DNA of 40,634 nucleotides from assembly GCA_026990035.1 (NCBI GenBank), contig JALSIM010000038.1:1-40634 (forward strand), given 5' to 3'. The DNA comes from Alphaproteobacteria bacterium. Lineage in GTDB: Bacteria; Pseudomonadota; Alphaproteobacteria; Geminicoccales; Geminicoccaceae. A model generated the notes under the pieces. The model was given only the letters and a program-made list of their open reading frames with translations, ran no database searches and was not told where the DNA came from. The position numbers and the translations under genes are program-made. Position 1 is the first letter of the stretch. Every line of letters starts with the position of its first letter. Below are positions 35,100-40,634 of the stretch, piece after piece.

Positions 35100-37403
35100 A
35101 TGGTTGCGATGCGGACCATCGGACTGACGCGGCAGATGGCTCGGGCACACCTCGCTCTGGAAGACATGCCGGGCGTCGAGACATTGTCGCCACCCCGAGG
35201 ACCGAGCCCTTCCGGAGCGGAGTGTGCTCCGGCCGCCGGATCGATTCGTCGCAGCCGGCGGTTCGCCGGGCTCCGTGGAAACGCCCGCAAGGCACTGATG
35301 GTCGCTTCGCTCCTGCCGAGAATGGCAGCGGGAGCGGAGAATGCCGAGGTGATCGATCTGTTCGCCGCCGACCCCGTTCCGCCCCCCGTCTCCGCAGCGG
35401 AAAGCGGTGGAACCATGCCGCTGTCTCCCGCCCCCGATCGCGGAGCGTCCGAAGTGCCGATCGCCCCCGCGAGCCAACCGAAGGAAGCGCGAGCGAGGGC
35501 GGCGGAAAGAACCGTGGGCACACGACCGCGCCCCGCCCCGCTCCCCGTATCGCCCCTTCCCGTACCGGCCCTTCCCGGGCTTCCCTCCCCCGGGACCGTC
35601 GCCGACAGCGAAGCACAGGCGCTCGGCGGGCTCGGCGGGCTGCTCGCGCGCCTCGGCATCGTGCCACCCGAGGAAGAGGAACGATACGACGGCGAACGGC
35701 AGCGTCCCACGGCCGTGTGGGCACCGGATGTCTGGGCGCGTCGGCTGCCGGTTGCGGACAGTCGGATCCGGGCGCTGCGGGAGCGGCTCGCCGAGTTCCG
35801 GCGGCGGACCGCCACCGGTGCCTGCCTTCTCTGGCCCTGGCGGCAGGAATATCGGCTGGCACCGTTTCCCGAGGCCCCCTTGCTATGGCCCGAAAACGCC
35901 TATGCCCGGTATGTCCGAGAGGGCGGGGACGCGAAGATGCGGGCGGAGCGGCTCCGGCGTCTGGCGCCATCGGGCACGGAGCTCTTCGCCATCCTCGGGG
36001 AACCTTCCGCGGGTTCGGAGGAGGATCCATGGTCGGAGATCCCCGATCCCGTGTCCCTCGCCTTTCCTTGGGGATCCCTGGTGCTGGCGGTGGCCGATCG
36101 GGCCTTCGCCCCGGCCACGATCGTCCCGCCCCGGTTCGCCGATCTTCCTGCACCCGGAGAGGCCGGATTTTCCTGGATCGTCTGGAGTGCGGCCCGGCGA
36201 CTCGAGCTCGAGATCCGCCGGGAACGGCTCCTGGCGCAAGGACGCCTTCTGGCACGCATCGCGGCAGGCTCGACCGCCGAGAAAGCGAGGTCGGCACCCG
36301 CGGCAGAGATCGCGGAGTTCGACGCGCGGATCGAGGCCCTGTTGCGTGAGCTGGCATCCGGCCGGAATCCCGGCCGCACCGCCGTCGCCGAACTCGATCG
36401 CCGGATCGACAGCCTCGAGACCGACTACCGGCGGCTGCGGAAACGGATCGCGGCACTCCCCGGAGCGGCCGGGATTCCCATTCCCTCCGGAGCCGATCCG
36501 GCCGACTTCCTCGACGAGCAGATCACCGCCGCCGCCCGGGTCTGTCCGTCGCTATGGCGCCGCGGGCGCCTCTACCGACAGTTCCGTACCGCGGCGCCGG
36601 AGCTCGCCGCAATTCTCCTCTCCGGTCTCGACCGGGAGCTCGCCGCGCTCGGCGGCAGATGCCGACTGCTGGCCGCGGATCTCCTGAGACTCGCCACCGC
36701 GCCCCCGGTCGGAGCGGAGGATCCGTCCCGGGCCTATCTGGAAAGCCGGATCGCCGATCAGACGATCCGGCTCCTGGAGGCCGCCGCCTTCTACCGTGTT
36801 CGCTCCGCCCAGCGGCTCGCGGTGCTCGCCGCCCGCCTCCCGCGGGAACCAGCGACCGCCCTCCCCGAAATCGACGGGAACTTCCTCCTGGCCGGAGCCA
36901 ACCGGGACATCGCTTACAGTCTCCGCTCCCGGGAGGTGACCAACGAGCCCGAGGGCTGGCTCGATCCGCCGCAGGCCATCCGCCTGTTCTTCGAATGGCA
37001 CGGCTCGATCCGCACCGACCGACCGGAGGTGTTCCGCAAGCTGCGGGAAGCGGAGCGGGAGATGCTGGCCGAACTGGTCGACGCCCTGACCAGCGCCGAG
37101 ACCCGCCTCTGGCGGGTACTCGACGGCGGTCTGCGTGCCACCTGCGCCGCGGATCTCGAGATGATCGCCGAGGCGCAACGGAAGGGGTGGGTCGACGGGA
37201 ACACCGCGGCGCGCTGGCGCAAGGCCGTGGCCGCCCGCTATACGGAGTTGTTGGAACTGGCCCGCACACCTCCGAGCAAGCGGCTGTTCGCCCTCACCTT
37301 TCTCGCTCCGGAGGTCCGCGACGCGCTGGTGCCGGGTGCGGCCTTCCGGCTGACGCCGGAGGAGGTGGCGGAAACCGCCGGGGACCGCGGAACGGAGCGA
37401 TGA
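35100..37403 (+). CDS. Large protein of unknown function, probably exported, with EVIDLFA motif
   Basis: About 767 residues; no family recognised. A basic N-terminal region with twin arginines (RRSRRFAGL) precedes a weak hydrophobic stretch ending RMAAGA, then AEVIDLFAAD, a motif repeated in the next gene. A Pro/Ala-rich linker follows. The rest is mostly helical, rich in Arg, Ala, Glu and Leu, with coiled-coil-like parts (around DARIEALLRELASG and DRRIDSLETDYRRLRKRI) and a C-terminal part with EWHGSIRTDRPEVFRKLREAEREM. The start is uncertain: no good ribosome site is visible. Candidates are ATG 35100, 35109, 35136, 35166 and 35298; base use looks coding from 35100. First of four tightly packed genes. 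Export is inferred from the shared N-terminal pattern. Confidence 0.75.
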   Translation: MVAMRTIGLTRQMARAHLALEDMPGVETLSPPRGPSPSGAECAPAAGSIRRSRRFAGLRGNARKALMVASLLPRMAAGAENAEVIDLFAADPVPPPVSAAESGGTMPLSPAPDRGASEVPIAPASQPKEARARAAERTVGTRPRPAPLPVSPLPVPALPGLPSPGTVADSEAQALGGLGGLLARLGIVPPEEEERYDGERQRPTAVWAPDVWARRLPVADSRIRALRERLAEFRRRTATGACLLWPWRQEYRLAPFPEAPLLWPENAYARYVREGGDAKMRAERLRRLAPSGTELFAILGEPSAGSEEDPWSEIPDPVSLAFPWGSLVLAVADRAFAPATIVPPRFADLPAPGEAGFSWIVWSAARRLELEIRRERLLAQGRLLARIAAGSTAEKARSAPAAEIAEFDARIEALLRELASGRNPGRTAVAELDRRIDSLETDYRRLRKRIAALPGAAGIPIPSGADPADFLDEQITAAARVCPSLWRRGRLYRQFRTAAPELAAILLSGLDRELAALGGRCRLLAADLLRLATAPPVGAEDPSRAYLESRIADQTIRLLEAAAFYRVRSAQRLAVLAARLPREPATALPEIDGNFLLAGANRDIAYSLRSREVTNEPEGWLDPPQAIRLFFEWHGSIRTDRPEVFRKLREAEREMLAELVDALTSAETRLWRVLDGGLRATCAADLEMIAEAQRKGWVDGNTAARWRKAVAARYTELLELARTPPSKRLFALTFLAPEVRDALVPGAAFRLTPEEVAETAGDRGTER

Positions 37404-37406
37404 ACG

Positions 37407-38117
37407 ATGTCGGGACCGGAAGCGAACGGTGCACGGGGGAAGGAGGTGAGAACGGATCACGGATGGCACGACGGAACCGGGGGCGGCCGACCGCCCGTCC
37501 TCTTCGCGGCCCTGGCCCTCGCGCTTTCGACGAGGATGGCGGCGGCCGCCGAAGTGGTGGATCTGTTCGCGTCCGGACGAGAGGAGGCTCCGGCGACCGC
37601 GGTGAGCGGTCCGCCGAGGCCGGATCCGGGGTCCGGAAGACCGGCTTCCGCTTCTCGGAAGGACGGCCCCGTGGAAGCGGAAGAAGACCGGCAGGTGTAC
37701 CGTATCGCCCTCGGCGAGGCCGCCGAGGACGGCGGCCGCTACGGCGGGGTCGAGGGACGGGCGGGTGCGGAGGGAGACCGCTTCGGCATCGAGGGTCTCG
37801 GCCTGTTCGAGCCGGTGGACCTCCTGCTGCTCCACGACGGCACAGAGGGGAAGCTCTATCTCGAGATCTTCAAATACCGCTTCGATCAGCCCCTGGAGCG
37901 GGCGGAGGCGACACCGGAAGAGCCGGCGGTGATCGGACTGCGCACCCAGGGCGGGATCCGGATCCGCGTCCGGGCGGAGCAGGCGTCGCCCGTTCCCTAC
38001 CGTCTTTTCGTGCGCGTCGCGCCCGAGGAAACCGATCGAATCGCCCCGCCCTTCATCGCCGATGCCCCGGAAGCGGCGACCGAGTCGCCTGCGGCCGAGC
38101 CCGGAGACGGAAAATGA
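37407..38117 (+). CDS. Protein of unknown function, exported or anchored, with EVVDLFA motif
   Basis: A 236-residue protein of no known family. A long polar lead (about 28 residues) precedes a hydrophobic core (VLFAALALALSTRMAAAA) and then AEVVDLFASG. This matches RMAAGA..AEVIDLFAAD in the preceding gene, so the two share an N-terminal module on otherwise different bodies. The middle is low-complexity and charged (about 55-105). The C-terminal half is rich in beta-type pattern (LFEPVDLLLLHDG, IRIRVRAEQ, YRLFVRVAPEE). The ATG lies three bases after the previous stop, with GGAG nine bases upstream. It overlaps the next gene by ATGA. Confidence 0.8.
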   Translation: MSGPEANGARGKEVRTDHGWHDGTGGGRPPVLFAALALALSTRMAAAAEVVDLFASGREEAPATAVSGPPRPDPGSGRPASASRKDGPVEAEEDRQVYRIALGEAAEDGGRYGGVEGRAGAEGDRFGIEGLGLFEPVDLLLLHDGTEGKLYLEIFKYRFDQPLERAEATPEEPAVIGLRTQGGIRIRVRAEQASPVPYRLFVRVAPEETDRIAPPFIADAPEAATESPAAEPGDGK

Positions 38118-38773
38118 ACGGATGCCGTGCCCTCGTCCTCGCCTTCCTGTTGTTCGGCTGGCTCCTCCCCTCGCCGGCGGCGGCCGCTCCCAAGGGAATC
38201 CCGCTGGCCGAAATCATGGAAGCCTATGACACTTATGCGAAGATCGCCAAACATGTGAAAACCGGCGCCGATATTTTCCGGAAGGGCGTCGAGGCGGGGC
38301 AAAAGGCCCACAAGCCGCTCACCCCCGCCGACGACGAGGTCTGGCGGAGCCTGGGCGGAGGCCCGGAGATTCCCTATCGCTGTGCGAGGGATCCGGACTG
38401 CCGTTCCTGCTACGAGCCGGCTTTCGAGAAATTCCGCCACAACCGGTTCAAGTTGGCCAAGGCCCGGGCCATCCTCCTCAACAGCAAGCAATATTACCAA
38501 AGCATGGTCTCCTTCGGCGACAGCCTGTCGAGCGGACTCGGCTCGGCGGGACTCGGCTGGACGTTCGCGCGCCCCAAAGTCGAGCTCGAATGGAAGAAGC
38601 TGAAGATGGTCTACCGGCGCAAGGTCGACGAGTTCCTGTTCCGGCTCGAAGAAGCCCTCATGGACATGGGACGCTGCGAAGCACGGGTCTACGGCGACGA
38701 CGACTGGTACGACCGTTTCGGCATTCTCTATCTCGACTTCCTGCGGACCACCTATGCGACGATTCCCGGCTGA
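38114..38773 (+). CDS. Secreted helical protein of unknown function
   Basis: A 219-residue protein with a clear signal peptide (ALVLAFLLFGWLL core, cleavage near PAAAAP). The mature part is mainly helical, with a cysteine cluster in RCARDPDCRSCYEPAFEKF (four Cys-rich positions that could form disulfides in the periplasm) and a later GRCEARVYGDDDWYDRF. I do not recognise the family. The start overlaps the preceding stop (ATGA) and the end overlaps the next gene by 20 bases, so all four genes appear to be one translationally coupled unit. Confidence 0.85.
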   Translation: MNGCRALVLAFLLFGWLLPSPAAAAPKGIPLAEIMEAYDTYAKIAKHVKTGADIFRKGVEAGQKAHKPLTPADDEVWRSLGGGPEIPYRCARDPDCRSCYEPAFEKFRHNRFKLAKARAILLNSKQYYQSMVSFGDSLSSGLGSAGLGWTFARPKVELEWKKLKMVYRRKVDEFLFRLEEALMDMGRCEARVYGDDDWYDRFGILYLDFLRTTYATIPG

Positions 38774-40556
38774 AGCGAGGCCCGGCCGCATCCTTCTCCT
38801 CGGTGTCTGGATGCTGGCCGGATCCCTCGCCGCCGATGCCGCCGTTCCGGAAGGACCGTGGACCGCGACCCCGGGGCACCCGTCCTGGCTGGCCCTCGCC
38901 GAGACCCTGAAGCGGCAGGCGCAAACGATCCCGGATGTCGTGCCCCCGCTCGAAGGCCCCCTGCTCTGGAAGAACCCGGATCCGGTACGGGCGGAGCGGA
39001 TCGCAGGGGAGCGGAAACGCTTGTCGAGTCTCGCGGAGACCCTCCGGCGGCTCCGGGAGCGGGTCCTTGCGCTGCCCGTACCCGAAACCGGGGATCCGCG
39101 CGCGGATCGCGTCCCCTTCGTCGAGGCGGTGGGCCGCCCCCTGTGCACGGCGGACGGCGCCCTCCTGCGGCGACGCTGGCGGGCGATCGACTTTGCGGCG
39201 CCCTACCGCTCCCGCGGGGCGGAAGATCCGCTGGAACGGGCCGCCCGGCTGCGCGGCTGGCGCGAGCTGGCCGGTCGCTATCTGCGGGCGATCGCCGGGG
39301 CCTCGCCCGTGCCGCGGAAGCGGAAGAGCGCTTCGCCGGAAAGCGGGAGGCCATCGGTGACGAGGGTCGCCGATCGCCTCCGCGAACTGATCGATCGTGC
39401 CGACGGCCTGCTCCGCTTCCGCAATGCGACGTCTCCCCTCCGCCTCCCCGGAACCGCCGGCGATGGAGAACGGCTGCTGGCGCGCTTGCGCGGAGAGACC
39501 TACGATCGCCTGCTCGCTCCCTTCGCGGAGCGCATCGCCCTTCTGCAGACCGGCCTCGATGCGGAAACGGGGGAAGCCCCGACCGCCGGTCGCATCGCTC
39601 CCGAGGCGGAGGTCGCGGAGGGAGGAACCGGCGGCGCCTGCCGTCTCTTCGAGGGCTATCGCAAACGTCTGCAACGCCTCCTCGACGGTCCGCATCTCCT
39701 CGGCAGCGGTCGCGACATCGCCGGCTTCTACATGGACTTCCTGCTGCCGCTCGACGGGCTGTGCGGCTGGATGCAAGTGGAGCGGCTGCCGAATCGCGAG
39801 GGAATGGAGGTCGGTGCCGCGGCGGAAGCCTGGTCGCGGTGGCACCGCCGGAGCTGGATCCGCCTCTATCTCCGCGAGAGGGGCTGGATCCTGGTGGACC
39901 CGCTGGGCATCGAGGAGAATCTGCGCCTGCTGGAAGCGGCGGTGCGGCGACGTCCGCTCCAGGTGGAGATGGCCCGGCGCCTGGCGGGAGCGGAACCGCT
40001 GAGTGCCGTGGCGCTCGCTGCCTGGGACCGGATGCTGGCGTCGCGGATGGCGGCATTGCTGGAGGAGCTGGGGGAACGGACGGCATGGTATGCGCGGCTC
40101 GCGATGTTCTCGGAGACGGGTCGGGTGTCGGTTGCGGAGCTGCGGGATCGTCTGGCGGGCAAGCTCGCGGTGCTCCTCCGCTATGTCGCGGCGCGCGACG
40201 ATCTGCGCATCTTCCTCACGACGCGTCCAGAGGAGCTGCTGAAGCGGAAATTGGATCGCCTTCCGGGTGGTGGTGTCGTGCTGGGTGGGCGCCTGGTGGA
40301 GGATGGAGGGGATGCTGCCGAGGAGGCGATGGATCGGGCGGTGGCGATGACGCTGGCGGCGTTGCGGCGTTCGGGGGTGGATTTGGCGAGCTATCTTTCG
40401 CCGAAGCACCCGGCGGCTGGTCCGCTGGGGGTGATGTTGGGGGATCTGGGTGAGGAGGCGCTGTTCGGGGTGTCCGATTGGCTGGCTTTGGCGCGCCATT
40501 TCGGTGGAGGTCCCGGGCGGGAGGGTTCGGGTCGGGAGTTGGTTTGCGGGGGTTGA
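38754..40556 (+). CDS. Large secreted protein of unknown function
   Basis: A 600-residue protein with a signal peptide (GRILLLGVWMLAGSL core, cleavage near AADAAV). The mature part is mostly helical and Arg/Leu/Ala-rich, with no recognised domain. An early GPLLW motif resembles PLLW in the 767-residue protein of the same operon; the similarity is too short to prove homology. Two cysteines (CRLFEGYRKRL and CGWMQVERL) lie in the middle. From about 39980 to the end the base use shifts to strongly G-rich on this strand. The last residues (GREGSGRELVCGG) may be unreliable as protein. It ends four bases before the tRNA-fMet gene on the other strand. Confidence 0.82.
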   Translation: MRRFPAEARPGRILLLGVWMLAGSLAADAAVPEGPWTATPGHPSWLALAETLKRQAQTIPDVVPPLEGPLLWKNPDPVRAERIAGERKRLSSLAETLRRLRERVLALPVPETGDPRADRVPFVEAVGRPLCTADGALLRRRWRAIDFAAPYRSRGAEDPLERAARLRGWRELAGRYLRAIAGASPVPRKRKSASPESGRPSVTRVADRLRELIDRADGLLRFRNATSPLRLPGTAGDGERLLARLRGETYDRLLAPFAERIALLQTGLDAETGEAPTAGRIAPEAEVAEGGTGGACRLFEGYRKRLQRLLDGPHLLGSGRDIAGFYMDFLLPLDGLCGWMQVERLPNREGMEVGAAAEAWSRWHRRSWIRLYLRERGWILVDPLGIEENLRLLEAAVRRRPLQVEMARRLAGAEPLSAVALAAWDRMLASRMAALLEELGERTAWYARLAMFSETGRVSVAELRDRLAGKLAVLLRYVAARDDLRIFLTTRPEELLKRKLDRLPGGGVVLGGRLVEDGGDAAEEAMDRAVAMTLAALRRSGVDLASYLSPKHPAAGPLGVMLGDLGEEALFGVSDWLALARHFGGGPGREGSGRELVCGG

Positions 40557-40559
40557 GGT

Positions 40560-40634
<75 letters not shown>

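Noticed and set aside
35010-35100. Extending the 767-residue protein to a TTG at 35010
   Set aside because: The added stretch is AT-richer, has no ribosome site and no coding-type third-position bias.

Overview
GC-rich (about two-thirds G+C over most of its length) bacterial chromosome segment. It looks like an alphaproteobacterium, probably of the Rhodospirillales type. The reasons are the ispH-thrB-rnhA and rph-rdgB gene pairs, the use of GatB, a tandem glycine riboswitch before gcvT, and an FNR/FixK-type box before an anaerobic-type ferredoxin oxidoreductase cluster. This placement is inference from gene content and order.

Region 1 (1-2808). The 3' end of gatB is followed by an AT-richer insertion with three minus-strand genes in a tight operon: a TIGR04255-family protein, an unrecognised protein and a HEPN-like protein. 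A displaced second copy of the gatB 3' end follows. Both gatB ends share a perfect 189-bp direct repeat, so a cassette without a recombinase has replaced the host gene terminus. This is the most distinctive feature of the window and is a candidate undescribed defence or toxin-type cassette.

Region 2 (2809-10515). An APC amino-acid permease, a YbhB/YbcL-type protein, then a five-gene plus-strand cluster, iorA-iorB-korA-korB-korC. It encodes indolepyruvate and 2-oxoacid (probably 2-oxoglutarate):ferredoxin oxidoreductases. IorB carries a fused two-cluster ferredoxin. A predicted FNR box and -10 element precede the cluster.

Region 3 (10494-20440). A TauE/SafE-type exporter, the glycine cleavage operon gcvT-gcvH-gcvP under a tandem glycine riboswitch, a prolyl-tRNA editing deacylase, a flavoprotein disulfide reductase-like gene paired with a TVP38 membrane protein, and accA with a promoter and an upstream terminator.

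Region 4 (20441-32337). A three-gene ABC importer (binding protein, fused permease, ATPase), then housekeeping genes: ispH, thrB, rnhA, a cyclophilin, a nucleotide-sugar epimerase, an ABC-F ATPase, rph, rdgB and tRNA-Ala(UGC).

Region 5 (32466-34947). A minus-strand respiratory operon in decay. A near-perfect sigma-54 promoter with two upstream palindromes drives a small secreted protein, a Met-Ser-Gly repeat peptide and a pentaheme cytochrome c. The cytochrome runs into a frameshifted ferredoxin fragment, which is fused at a microhomology to the C-terminal half of a sigma-54 activator.

Region 6 (35100-40634). Four tightly packed plus-strand genes for predicted exported proteins of unknown function. 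The first two share an N-terminal Glu-Val-(Ile/Val)-Asp-Leu-Phe-Ala motif. The window ends in an initiator tRNA-fMet gene on the minus strand.
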